A stretch of 64,000 bases of DNA, taken from Streptomyces venezuelae (GTDB lineage: Bacteria > Actinomycetota > Actinomycetes > Streptomycetales > Streptomycetaceae). The stretch is taken from positions 1,116,001-1,180,000 of the forward strand of contig NZ_CP029191.1 in assembly GCF_008642335.1 (NCBI RefSeq), in the 5' to 3' direction. Below the pieces are notes generated by a model. It was not told the DNA's origin and ran no database searches. It was given only the letters and a program-made list of their open reading frames with translations. This document shows, one piece after another, positions 26,164 through 35,195 of the stretch; the first letter of the stretch is position 1, and each line of letters starts with the position of its first letter. Made by a program: the position numbers and the translations under genes.

Positions 26164-27298
26164 CCATGCGCTGGATCTGATTCGTGCCCTCGACGATCTG
26201 CAGCACCTTCGCCTCGCGCATGAGGCGCTCCACCGGGAAGTCCGCCGTATAGCCGTACCCCCCGAGGACCTGCACGGCGTCCGTCGTCACCTTCATCGCG
26301 GCGTCCGTGCACAGCAGCTTGGCCATGGCCGCCTGCTTGGCGAAGGGCCGCCCCGCGTCCCGGAGCCGGGCCGCCGAGAGGTAGAGCGCCCGACCCGCCT
26401 CGATCTGCGTCGCCATGTCCGCGAGCATGAAGCGCAGCCCCTGGAAGTCCGCGATGGGCCTGCCGAACTGCCGGCGCTCGGTCGCGTACCGGACGGCCTC
26501 GTCGAGCGCCGCCTGAGCCACCCCGATCGCACAGGCCGCTATGCCGAGCCGCCCCGAGTCGAGCGCGGAGAGCGCGATGGCGAAGCCCTGGCCCTCGTCA
26601 CCGATGCGGCGGGAGTCGGGGACGCGCACGCCGTCGAAGTTGATCTGGGCGGTGGGCGAGCCCTTCATGCCCATCTTCTTCTCGGGCACCGCGGCGCTCA
26701 GCCCCTCCGCGTCGCCCGGCACCAGGAAGGCCGTGATCCCGCGGGCGCCGTCCGCGCCCGTGCGGGCGAGCACGGTGTAGAAGTCGGCGACGCCGCCGTG
26801 CGTGATCCAGGCCTTGGTGCCGCTGATGACCCAGTCGTCGCCGTCCCGGACTGCCTTCGTGCGCAGCGAGGCGGCGTCCGATCCGGCCGCGGGCTCGGAG
26901 AGGCAGTACGCGCCGAGGAGACCGCCGCCGAGCATGGCGGGCAGGTGGTCGCTCTGCTGCTCCTTGGTGCCGTACCCGGCGAGGGCGTGGCAGGAGAGGG
27001 AGTGGACGCTGACGCCGAGACCCACGGTGAGACGCGCGGCGGCGAGCTCCTCAAGGACCTGGAGGTAGACCTCGTACGGCTGGTCGCCGCCGCCGAACTC
27101 GGAGTCGTAGGGCAGTCCGAGCAGGCCCGACTCGGAGAGCAGCGTGAAGAGCTCACGGGGGAAACGCCCGGCGTCCTCCTCCTCGGCCGCCTTCGGGACG
27201 ATCTCGCGCTGGGCGATGTCCCGGACCAGCGAGAGCAGATCCCTGGCCTCATCCGTGGGCAGCTGACGCTCCACCGACTGCGTGATGTGGTCGGGCAT
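26126..27298 (-). CDS. Acyl-CoA dehydrogenase
   Basis: 390 residues from ATG 27298 with GGAGGAGAG upstream; longer open frame rejected. FAD/substrate motifs: LLGAYCLSEPAAGSDAAS, WVISGTKAWITHGGVADFY, YATERRQFGRPIADFQGLRF, AKLLCTDAAMKVTTDAVQVL. The catalytic base is the Glu of LQIVEGTNQIQRMVIARHL. A cytoplasmic flavoprotein for alpha-beta desaturation of acyl-CoA, probably short-chain or branched. Confidence 0.95.
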   Translation of the reverse strand: MPDHITQSVERQLPTDEARDLLSLVRDIAQREIVPKAAEEEDAGRFPRELFTLLSESGLLGLPYDSEFGGGDQPYEVYLQVLEELAAARLTVGLGVSVHSLSCHALAGYGTKEQQSDHLPAMLGGGLLGAYCLSEPAAGSDAASLRTKAVRDGDDWVISGTKAWITHGGVADFYTVLARTGADGARGITAFLVPGDAEGLSAAVPEKKMGMKGSPTAQINFDGVRVPDSRRIGDEGQGFAIALSALDSGRLGIAACAIGVAQAALDEAVRYATERRQFGRPIADFQGLRFMLADMATQIEAGRALYLSAARLRDAGRPFAKQAAMAKLLCTDAAMKVTTDAVQVLGGYGYTADFPVERLMREAKVLQIVEGTNQIQRMVIARHLAGPDSR

Positions 27299-27560
27299 GA
27301 CGCTCTCCTCCCTGTGGGGCTGCGGCGGACGCCCGCGCTGGGTAGGGGCGGCGCCGCCGGGAAACGTGCCGAGCCGTGGTGGTCTTCCGGGTCTCGAAAG
27401 CAGCTGACCAGCGGCTCCGGCGCGTTGAGTATGCCCGATCGGCGGCGACCCGTCACTAGTTAACGACCGCTTACTCGAAAGATAGCTGAAGATCACTGGT
27501 GACCGGTTGGCGGGCACGGCCACGAGCGGGATCACGGGTGCCGTGGATTGGTACGAACCA

Positions 27561-27590
27561 TTGACCGCACTGGTCTAGTCCTCCTACTGT
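27561..27590 (+). promoter_or_regulatory. Chitinase promoter with dre/direct-repeat operator
   Basis: TTGACC (27561-27566), 18-bp spacer, TACTGT (27585-27590). The spacer holds ACTGGTCTAGTCCTC (27569-27583), close to the DasR site consensus ACTGGTCTAGACCA and to the chitinase direct repeat. A second related half, TTGGTACGAACCA, lies about 22 bp upstream (27548-27560). The arrangement is almost the same as before the second chitinase gene, implying common GlcNAc/chitin control. Confidence 0.75.
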
Positions 27591-27684
27591 TCCCCCGAAC
27601 GCCTTAACGCGTTCATGCCAAGTCACACCCGCAGGTCCTCAGCAGCACTTTCCCCCTCCCGGTTTCCCCCCACGAGGAGTCACG

Positions 27685-28929
<1,245 letters not shown>

Positions 28930-28964
28930 TCAAGACCATCAACTGACGTACCGCACACAGCAGT

Positions 28965-28995
28965 AGGGGCGGGGGCCGCATCGGTCCCCGCCCCT
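28965..28995. terminator. Bidirectional terminator between chitinase and TetR genes
   Basis: Inverted repeat AGGGGCGGGG (28965-28974) / CCCCGCCCCT (28986-28995), extended by inner CCG-CAT-CGG pairs to a stem of about 14 bp with a CAT loop. It sits between the convergent chitinase and TetR genes. Confidence 0.85.
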
Positions 28996-29018
28996 TCGCG
29001 TGCGCCGGGTTCGCCCGC

Positions 29019-29642
29019 TCAGGGCCGCGCGGGCGCCGGGTACGACGGTTCGAAGTCCTCGATCACCCGCAGCGTATCCCCGAGCGTGCGCACCAGGAGG
29101 CAGCAGACCGTCTCCCGCGCCAGGCCGGGACGGTCGATCCAGTCCAGCGTGATGCCCTCCACGCCGCACAGCCAGCCGATCAGCGCTGTCCGCGCCAGCT
29201 GCGGGATGTCCTTGCGGCCGTACGTCCCTTCGGCGATCGCCCCAATCAGCGCCTCGCGCACCCCGTCCCGTATCGCGTGCACCTCGGCGTCGAAGCCGAC
29301 GCCGCCGCTGATGATCGTGCGGTACGCCGCCTGGTGGTGCTCGGCGTAGCGGAGGTAGCCGTCGACGGTGCGCTGCACCCGCTCCACGGGCGGCAGGTCG
29401 TCGTGGCGGCCCGCACGGGCCACGAGGTCGGCGACGGAGTCCTCGATGATCGCGAGGTAGTAGCCGCGCTTGGACTTGAAGTAGTAGTAGATCAGCCCTT
29501 TGGCGACGCCCGCGTGCCCGGCGATGTCGTCCATCGACAGCGCGTCGTAGGACGTGTCGGCGAACAACTTCCGGCCGATGGCGATGAGTTCGGCACGGCG
29601 CGCCGCCGAGCGGTCGCTGCCGCGCTGTTGACTATTATTCAA
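29019..29642 (-). CDS. TetR family transcriptional regulator
   Basis: 207 residues from TTG 29642; no ATG or GTG precedes the HTH in frame. N-terminal TetR HTH (ELIAIGRKLFADTSYDALSM; DIAGHAGVAKGLIYYYFKSK). The C-terminal ligand domain is of the TetR_C type with HHQAAYRTIISGGVGFDAEV. It is divergent from the DUF6230 operon, with 141 bp between, and likely regulates it or itself. Confidence 0.9.
   Translation of the reverse strand: MNNSQQRGSDRSAARRAELIAIGRKLFADTSYDALSMDDIAGHAGVAKGLIYYYFKSKRGYYLAIIEDSVADLVARAGRHDDLPPVERVQRTVDGYLRYAEHHQAAYRTIISGGVGFDAEVHAIRDGVREALIGAIAEGTYGRKDIPQLARTALIGWLCGVEGITLDWIDRPGLARETVCCLLVRTLGDTLRVIEDFEPSYPAPARP
29628..29642. promoter_or_regulatory. Operator candidate overlapping the TetR start
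   Basis: TTGACTATTATTCAA, a TTGA/TCAA inverted repeat in a short AT-rich patch that overlaps the TTG start of the TetR gene. It could be an autoregulatory site; arms are only 4 bp. Confidence 0.3.
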
Positions 29643-29783
29643 TTTCGGCCCTAGTCTCCAACTGCCTCGGAATCGTCCGCAGTATGGCAGAACGCCGCCA
29701 TGCGCCGGTCGGCTCCCGACGGCTCTTCACGCACTCCCCTTACGCACGCTTGGCGACGCGGAACGACGTACGGGAGGAAGACA

Positions 29784-30398
29784 GTGAGCGCAGCACGCAC
29801 CGCGTTACGCGAGGGCAGAACCTCCTGGAAGAAGACCGCCGCGATGGCCCTGCCGGCCGTCCTGGCCGTCGGTGTGATGGCCTCCGTGATGGCCGAGGGC
29901 GCGCTCGCCGCGTCCTTCGCGGTCTCCGGGACCAGCTTCCAGGTGTCCTCCGGGAAACTGACCAGCCAGGGCCTCTCCTCCTACGTACAGACCGACCGGG
30001 ACATCGACGGCAAGGGGCACCCGGTGGCGCTCCTCGGGATCGGTGACGCGACCCTCTCCGACATCTGCCAGGCCGCCGAGGTCAAGACGCCGGTGGGCAC
30101 CGTCGTGTTCAAGCTGACCGCGGGCGGCGACGCGGGCAACGTCACCGCGAGCAACCTGATCATCGACGGCGAGGACCTGGTGGGCGACGCCCGCTTCGGC
30201 ACCGCGCAGATCGGCAGGGACGCCTCGACGCTCGACGAGGTGCCGGGCATCAAGGGCGAGAGGGGCAAGTTCGGACTGCAGGCCGGGGACATCACGGTCT
30301 CCGGGGTGAAGTCGCACGCCTGGTCGGCGACCGGCGGCAACTTCCGGCTCAAAGGCATGCGGGTCGACGTCAGCCTGGGCGGCAAGAAGTGCTTCTGA
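29784..30398 (+). CDS. DUF6230 family membrane-anchored/secreted protein
   Basis: 204 residues from GTG 29784 (GGGAGGAAG upstream). A basic head and one hydrophobic segment (MALPAVLAVGVMASVMAEGA) look like a signal anchor. Then comes a beta-rich extracytoplasmic domain rich in Gly/Val/Thr, ending in Lys-Lys-Cys-Phe with a second cysteine in SDICQAAEV. In Streptomyces this family is always next to a DUF6114 membrane protein, as here (10-bp overlap). Function unknown; surface or envelope role inferred. Confidence 0.82.
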   Translation: MSAARTALREGRTSWKKTAAMALPAVLAVGVMASVMAEGALAASFAVSGTSFQVSSGKLTSQGLSSYVQTDRDIDGKGHPVALLGIGDATLSDICQAAEVKTPVGTVVFKLTAGGDAGNVTASNLIIDGEDLVGDARFGTAQIGRDASTLDEVPGIKGERGKFGLQAGDITVSGVKSHAWSATGGNFRLKGMRVDVSLGGKKCF

Positions 30399-31381
30399 CC
30401 GGCGGCGGCAGAAGCGGCGTCAGACCGTTCCGCACGGACGGCGGCGGCTGGCTCGACCGGCGGCTGCCGTGGCCCGACCAGCGCCGCGTGATCCGCAGAT
30501 GGCGGCGCACCCGCCCGTTCTGGGCGGGTCTGCTGCTGATCCTCGGCGGCGCCGAGCTGCTCCTGATCCCGCTCTCCCCGCTGACCGTGCTCGTCAGCCT
30601 GGGACTCGGCGGCATCGCGGCCCTCGGCATCGGGATCGCGCTGGTCGTGGCGGGCCTCTTCCTGTGGCTGCTGCCGCACACGCACCACTACGTGAGCGTC
30701 AACGCCATGATCCTCTCGGTGCTCTCGTTCGCGGCGACGAACCTCGGCGGGTTCCTCGTCGGCATGCTGCTCGGCATCGCGGGCAGCGCCATGGGATTCG
30801 CGTGGACGCCGGTGCCGCGGGACGCCGAGGAGGATCCGGCGCGCCCCAGGGTGCGCGACGGGCAGGGCACCCGGACGCTGGCCGTGCTGCTGCCCGTGGC
30901 GATGGCCGCCGGGCTCGTCGCACACGGCGGCAGCAGGGCGGAGGCGGTTCCGGGGGCCGCGGCGGACGCGATCGTGGCGGCGCGCGTGCCGCCGACCGTC
31001 ACCACGACGCTCTTCGCGCCGCAGGGCTTCCTCCTGGCCGGGGTCCGGGAGATCCCGACCGCGGACGGGCCGCTGAAGGTCATGGTGCTGCGGATGAAGG
31101 CCGCCTCGCTCACCGATTACCGGCTGAAGACACGTGATGGCAGCGACGAACTCGCCCTGGGCGCCGACACGCTGGACCTCAGCGGTGAGGTCACCCTCTA
31201 CCTGACCAAGTTCAAGGGGTGCCTGGAGGGCATCCTCTGCCTGACCTTCACGCCCGACAAGCTGCCGGTGCCGCCCGTGGTGCCGCCCTTCGTCTTCATG
31301 ACGGACGTGAGCGCCGAGCAGGCGCTGGTCACGTCGGACTCGATCGTGGCGGGCGGGCTGACGTTGAAGGCCACGGCATGA
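30389..31381 (+). CDS. DUF6114 family membrane protein
   Basis: 330 residues from GTG 30389, overlapping the previous stop. After a basic Arg/Trp-rich head there are four hydrophobic segments (FWAGLLLILGGAELLLIPLS; VLVSLGLGGIAALGIGIALV; FLWLLPHTHHYVSVNAMILS; NLGGFLVGMLLGIAGSAMGF). After a Pro/Arg-rich linker comes a fifth (LAVLLPVAMAAGLVA), then an outer beta-rich domain. That domain contains a CLEGILC pair and resembles the DUF6230 protein. The pairing suggests a cell-envelope complex. Confidence 0.82.
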   Translation: MLLTGGGRSGVRPFRTDGGGWLDRRLPWPDQRRVIRRWRRTRPFWAGLLLILGGAELLLIPLSPLTVLVSLGLGGIAALGIGIALVVAGLFLWLLPHTHHYVSVNAMILSVLSFAATNLGGFLVGMLLGIAGSAMGFAWTPVPRDAEEDPARPRVRDGQGTRTLAVLLPVAMAAGLVAHGGSRAEAVPGAAADAIVAARVPPTVTTTLFAPQGFLLAGVREIPTADGPLKVMVLRMKAASLTDYRLKTRDGSDELALGADTLDLSGEVTLYLTKFKGCLEGILCLTFTPDKLPVPPVVPPFVFMTDVSAEQALVTSDSIVAGGLTLKATA

Positions 31382-32292
31382 TCCAGATTCAGGCGGCGCT
31401 GTTCTGGGCGTACGCGATCGGCGCGACGTTCGCCCTCTCCGCCGGGCGGCAGCTGCAGGTGTGGGAGCGGATCAACGCGGGCGAGGGCCCGCGCACCCGC
31501 AGCCGCGCCGCCAACCCCTACCTGGCGCTCACCGCGCTCTTCGCGTCCGTCCTCCTGGTGCCGACCGGGCTCTTCCTGCTCTGGCAGAACCCGTCCTGGT
31601 CGACCATGCACGTGGCGGACGGCCACGACGGCGTGTGGGCGGGGTTCGTCCTCTTCTACGCGGGCGGCATCCCGGTCGCCGCGATCCTCGGGTTCCTCGT
31701 GGCGCAGGGACTCGTGCTGGTCGGGGCCGGCTACTGGGCGTACCTGAACTGCGTCGGAGGGTATTTCCTGCTGTTCGGGACGCTGGTCCACGGGTGGGAC
31801 GGGAGGGGGTACGAACGGTTCCTCTCGTCCGGTGCCGGGGACTTCGCCGACTGGCGCCGGGACAGCGTCGTCAACCACGTCCTGGACTTCGCGACGTCCG
31901 GGACGTTCCTCGCGCTGCTGCTCTTCGGGGCCGCCGTGATCGGCGTCATGCTGATGACGGAGATCGGCTGGCTCATGGAGGGCTGGTCGCTGCCCGGCGC
32001 GGACGAGGACCGCAGGGTGCCGCGGCTGCTCGCCGTCGCCATCGCGGCGGCGGGGGTGTACGGCCTGCCGTTCGTGGGCGCGGTCTTCGCGAGCGTCCTG
32101 GTGCGCCTGGTCGGCGGGTGGCTCGGGCTGCCGCTGTTCGCGGTCGTGGCGGGCGTCGTGCTGCTGCACGGGCGCTCGCCGGTGCGGTGGCTGTACGGCC
32201 TGGTGGGGGTGCCGAGGCGGCACTGGCGGGCCGGCCTCGACGAGACCGGCCGCGATCAGGAGACGGGCGTCACAACAGACCGGTCTGCGTGA
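31378..32292 (+). CDS. Multi-pass membrane protein of unknown function
   Basis: 304 residues from ATG 31378, whose ATGA overlaps the DUF6114 stop. Seven or eight hydrophobic stretches (ALFWAYAIGATFALSAGRQL; YLALTALFASVLLVPTGLFL; GFVLFYAGGIPVAAILGFLV; ALLLFGAAVIGVMLMTEIGW and others). A soluble loop holds WDGRGYERFLSSGAGDFADW. I do not recognise the family. Coupling to DUF6230-DUF6114 suggests one three-gene operon. The 3' end overlaps the antisense small membrane gene by 23 bp. Confidence 0.7.
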   Translation: MIQIQAALFWAYAIGATFALSAGRQLQVWERINAGEGPRTRSRAANPYLALTALFASVLLVPTGLFLLWQNPSWSTMHVADGHDGVWAGFVLFYAGGIPVAAILGFLVAQGLVLVGAGYWAYLNCVGGYFLLFGTLVHGWDGRGYERFLSSGAGDFADWRRDSVVNHVLDFATSGTFLALLLFGAAVIGVMLMTEIGWLMEGWSLPGADEDRRVPRLLAVAIAAAGVYGLPFVGAVFASVLVRLVGGWLGLPLFAVVAGVVLLHGRSPVRWLYGLVGVPRRHWRAGLDETGRDQETGVTTDRSA

Positions 32293-32416
32293 CGAGCATC
32301 GCGAGGACGACGACGAGGGTCCAGCCGGCGAAGTGCTCCAGCAGGTTCGGCCCGTCGTCCTTGGGGCCGCCGGTGCGGGCCTTCGCGCGGACGGCGGTGG
32401 CAGAGGTCGCGGTCAT
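32270..32416 (-). CDS. Small membrane protein, SCO1431-like
   Basis: 48 residues from ATG 32416 with GAGAAAG upstream. Polar N-terminus (TATSATAVRAKARTGGPKDD), then one membrane helix (HFAGWTLVVVLAMLVTQTGL). It resembles a tiny Streptomyces family named after S. coelicolor SCO1431 (from memory). Its 3' end is antisense to the last 23 bp of the neighbouring membrane gene. Function unknown. Confidence 0.68.
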   Translation of the reverse strand: MTATSATAVRAKARTGGPKDDGPNLLEHFAGWTLVVVLAMLVTQTGLL

Positions 32417-32632
32417 GTCTTTCTCACTGACGTTCGTCTGGCAGGGATCCCCCACGAGGTCCCGGTGACGGCTCCACCCCACGGGACCCCTCTACCTTGC
32501 CAGCAGGAGGCGCTCTTGCGGGCGAGACCTTGGTCACCCCACAACTACGGCGTCACGTTGCGCGTCTAAGTACCGACGGCGGGGTGTGACCCCGTCCGTC
32601 CGCCCGTGCACCGTACGACCGAGAGGTTTCCG

Positions 32633-34114
32633 ATGAGCACGAACCGGACGATGCCCCGCCGCAGGGCGCGGCTCGCCCTCGCCGCCGCGATCACCGCGAC
32701 GGCCGCCCTCACCGCCCCGGTCTCGCAGGCCGCCCCGGCCCCCGCGGAGAAGCCGTCACCGGGTGCGCCCGGACTCGGCGACCCGATGTTCCCGCTGGAC
32801 GGGAACGGCGGATACCAGGTGGAGCGCTACTACCTGGACTTCGACTGGCAGGCGCCGAAGACCCCCTTCGAGGCGACGACGACGATCAAGGCCCGGTCCA
32901 CGCAGGCGCTCTCGCGCTTCAACCTGGACTTCGGCGGCAACACCCTGCACAAGGTCACCGTCAACGGCTCCGCCGCGGGCACGTCGCGCGAAGGGGACGA
33001 GCTGGCGGTCACCCCCAAGTCGCCGATCACGAAGGGCAGTTCCTTCACCGTCAAGGTCGCCTACACCGCCGACCCGAACCAGACCCGGCACCGCGACGAC
33101 GCGATCGAGGACTACGGCTGGATACCCACGCCCGACGGCACGGTGGTCTACCCGCAGCCGAACGGCGCGCGGCTGATCTTCCCGGCCAACGACCACCCCA
33201 GCCAGCGGGCACCGATCACCTTCCGGATCAATACGCCGGGCGACCGTACGGCGGTGGCCAACGGCAAGCTGGTCTCGCGTGTCACGCGGCCCGACGGGCG
33301 GGTGCAGTGGACGTACGACTCCGAACAGCCGCTCTCCACGCAGCTGGTGCAGCTGGCCGTCGGCAAGTTCCAGCTGGTCGACGGCGAGGGCCCCGGCGGC
33401 ATCCCGCTGCGCGACGTCGTCCCCGACGCGCTGGTCGAGCCGACGGCCGCCTACCGCAAACTCACCCCGGACCACCTGAAGTGGCTGCAGGACAGGCTCG
33501 GCCCGTACCCCTTCAACCGCTACGGCCTGCTGGTCGGCGACACCGACCTCGGCGTGGCCCTGGAGACGCAGACCCTGTCGCTCGTCCCGAAGGCGGACCT
33601 GCTCGGCACGAAGGTCGACGCCGAGCGCAACATGGTGCACGAACTGACCCACCAGTGGTTCGGCGACAGCGTGGCCCTCGACAGCTGGTCCGACCTGTGG
33701 CTGAGCGAGGGGCATGCCCGCTTCTACGAGAGGGAGTACTCCGAGCAGCACGGCGGGGACAGCTTCGAGGCCGCCATGAAGACCGCCTACCAGGCCCACG
33801 ACCAGTGGCGCAGGGACTACGGCGCCCCCGCGGAGCCCACCGAGCCGAACCTCTTCAAGCGCATGCGGTACGACGGCTCGGCCCTGGTCCTGTACGCGCT
33901 GCGCGAGGAAATCGGCGACGCGACGTTCCAGAAGCTCGAACGCGCCTGGGTGAACGGGTTCAAGGGGCGCACGGCGAGCACACGGCAGTTCGTCGACCTG
34001 GCGTCGAGGATCGCGGGCCGGGACCTGGCGGGCTTCCTGCACCCCTGGCTGTACGGAAGCAAGACGCCGCCGATGCCCGGGCACCCCGACTGGGTCGTGG
34101 ACCCGGCCACCTGA
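32633..34114 (+). CDS. Secreted M1 family zinc metallopeptidase
   Basis: 493 residues from ATG 32633 (GAGAGG upstream). Signal peptide of about 35 residues with RRRARLALAAAI, perhaps Tat-dependent, ending SQAAPA. The N-terminal domain is the M1 beta-saddle. The active site is MVHELTHQWFGDSV with the third ligand in DLWLSEGHARFYEREY. The protein is shorter than classic aminopeptidase N (no C-terminal ARM domain), as in other secreted actinobacterial M1 enzymes. It acts outside the cell. Confidence 0.93.
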   Translation: MSTNRTMPRRRARLALAAAITATAALTAPVSQAAPAPAEKPSPGAPGLGDPMFPLDGNGGYQVERYYLDFDWQAPKTPFEATTTIKARSTQALSRFNLDFGGNTLHKVTVNGSAAGTSREGDELAVTPKSPITKGSSFTVKVAYTADPNQTRHRDDAIEDYGWIPTPDGTVVYPQPNGARLIFPANDHPSQRAPITFRINTPGDRTAVANGKLVSRVTRPDGRVQWTYDSEQPLSTQLVQLAVGKFQLVDGEGPGGIPLRDVVPDALVEPTAAYRKLTPDHLKWLQDRLGPYPFNRYGLLVGDTDLGVALETQTLSLVPKADLLGTKVDAERNMVHELTHQWFGDSVALDSWSDLWLSEGHARFYEREYSEQHGGDSFEAAMKTAYQAHDQWRRDYGAPAEPTEPNLFKRMRYDGSALVLYALREEIGDATFQKLERAWVNGFKGRTASTRQFVDLASRIAGRDLAGFLHPWLYGSKTPPMPGHPDWVVDPAT

Positions 34115-34187
34115 GTCGATGAATCGTCCGAGATGCGGCCTTCGTCCACCGCTCATAGCGTGGAGGCATTCCTACCGAAGGAGCGTC

Positions 34188-34373
34188 ATGGGCGAGAACG
34201 CCATGGACAAGGCAAAGGGCAAGGCCAAAGAGATGATGGGCAAGGCCTCCGGCAACGACCGCATGGCGGCCGAGGGCAAGACCGATCAGGCCAAGGGCAA
34301 GGCGAAGGACGCCGCGGACGACATGCGCGACAAGGCCGAGGGCGTGCGCGACTCGTTCCGCGAGGACCGCTGA
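34188..34373 (+). CDS. CsbD family stress protein
   Basis: 61 residues from ATG 34188, with GAAGGAG upstream. Highly charged helical repeats of Lys-Ala-Lys (MDKAKGKAKEMMGKASGNDR; KTDQAKGKAKDAADDMRDKA) are typical for CsbD/YjbJ. These are abundant small general-stress proteins of unknown mechanism. No stress-sigma promoter was convincingly found upstream. Confidence 0.9.
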   Translation: MGENAMDKAKGKAKEMMGKASGNDRMAAEGKTDQAKGKAKDAADDMRDKAEGVRDSFREDR

Positions 34374-34382
34374 ACCCACGTC

Positions 34383-34416
34383 GTGTGCCCGCCCTCCGTT
34401 GAGAGGGCGGGCGCAC
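34383..34416 (+). terminator. Terminator after csbD-like gene
   Basis: Hairpin with arms GCCCGCCCTC (34387-34396) and GAGGGCGGGC (34403-34412), loop CGTTGA, extended by GTG/CAC around one mismatch. Located ten bases after the CsbD stop. Confidence 0.82.
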
Positions 34417-34602
34417 ACGCGTGCCCCGCCTTTCCGCGCCCGCGAGTGCAGGAAAGATCCAGGGCAACTCCACGTCCCCTACAGACGCGGTGGAGAGCGT
34501 GCCGGGCCACCCGCGACCTCGCCGCGCGCGCTGGCTAGGCTTGCGCCACGAACTGTGATCGCGTTGATGCCGACCTGCGGGCGACACGAAGGGGACGGGC
34601 AA

Positions 34603-35160
34603 GTGCAGCCGGACGAGCAGGACTTAGAAGGTTGGACGCCGATGGGTGCGGTCTGGCGGACGGTCGTCGAAGGAGTCACCGGCTCGATGGCCTACATCGC
34701 CGACAAGCACTGGAACGTCGTGGCGTGCAACGACGAGTTCAGAGCACTCATCCCGGACGGCGAGCCACCGACCAACATCATGCGGTGGATGCTCCTGGAC
34801 GACCGGGCCCGCCACGACGTCCTCATGAACTGGACGGAGGACTGGGCGCGCGGCGCCTGCCCGGCCCTGCGGCGGGCCGTCACGAACCATCCGACCGACC
34901 CCACACTCATCGACCTGGCGAGCGACGTGCGGCGCGATCCCCTCGCGGGGCCCATCTACCTGGCGACCGCGAGCTCCCACGCCCTGCACCCCGACGGCGC
35001 CGTGCGGCAGGTCAACCACCCGACGAAGGGCCCCGGCTGGGTGATCGCGTCCGCCGCCAACCCCCTTCCCGAGACCGACGCCATGTTCGTGATGATGCAG
35101 TACAGGCCCGGTGAGGTCCGCCCGCACCAGCCACCACCGCTGAGCACGAACGCCCGCTGA
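34603..35160 (+). CDS. MmyB-like ligand-binding domain protein without HTH
   Basis: 185 residues from GTG 34603 (AAGGGGA eight bases before); an ATG at 34567 has no site. The whole protein is the PAS-like MmyB/MLTR ligand-binding domain: YIADKHWNVVACNDEFRALI, NIMRWMLLDDRARHDVLMNW, and DPLAGPIYLATASSHALHPD with the terminal VIASAANPLPE. The usual N-terminal XRE helix-turn-helix of MmyB regulators is missing and the upstream DNA does not encode it. It may be a stand-alone sensor or fatty-acid-binding partner. Confidence 0.78.
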   Translation: MQPDEQDLEGWTPMGAVWRTVVEGVTGSMAYIADKHWNVVACNDEFRALIPDGEPPTNIMRWMLLDDRARHDVLMNWTEDWARGACPALRRAVTNHPTDPTLIDLASDVRRDPLAGPIYLATASSHALHPDGAVRQVNHPTKGPGWVIASAANPLPETDAMFVMMQYRPGEVRPHQPPPLSTNAR

Positions 35161-35195
35161 CGGACGCCCGGCAGGCCCGGCGGCGTCCGTCAGCG
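35155..35195. terminator. Convergent terminator embedding both stop codons
   Basis: Perfect 14-bp inverted repeat, CGCTGACGGACGCC (35155-35168) and GGCGTCCGTCAGCG (35182-35195). The TGA stops of the rightward MmyB-like gene and the leftward peptidase gene lie inside the two arms. Confidence 0.85.
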
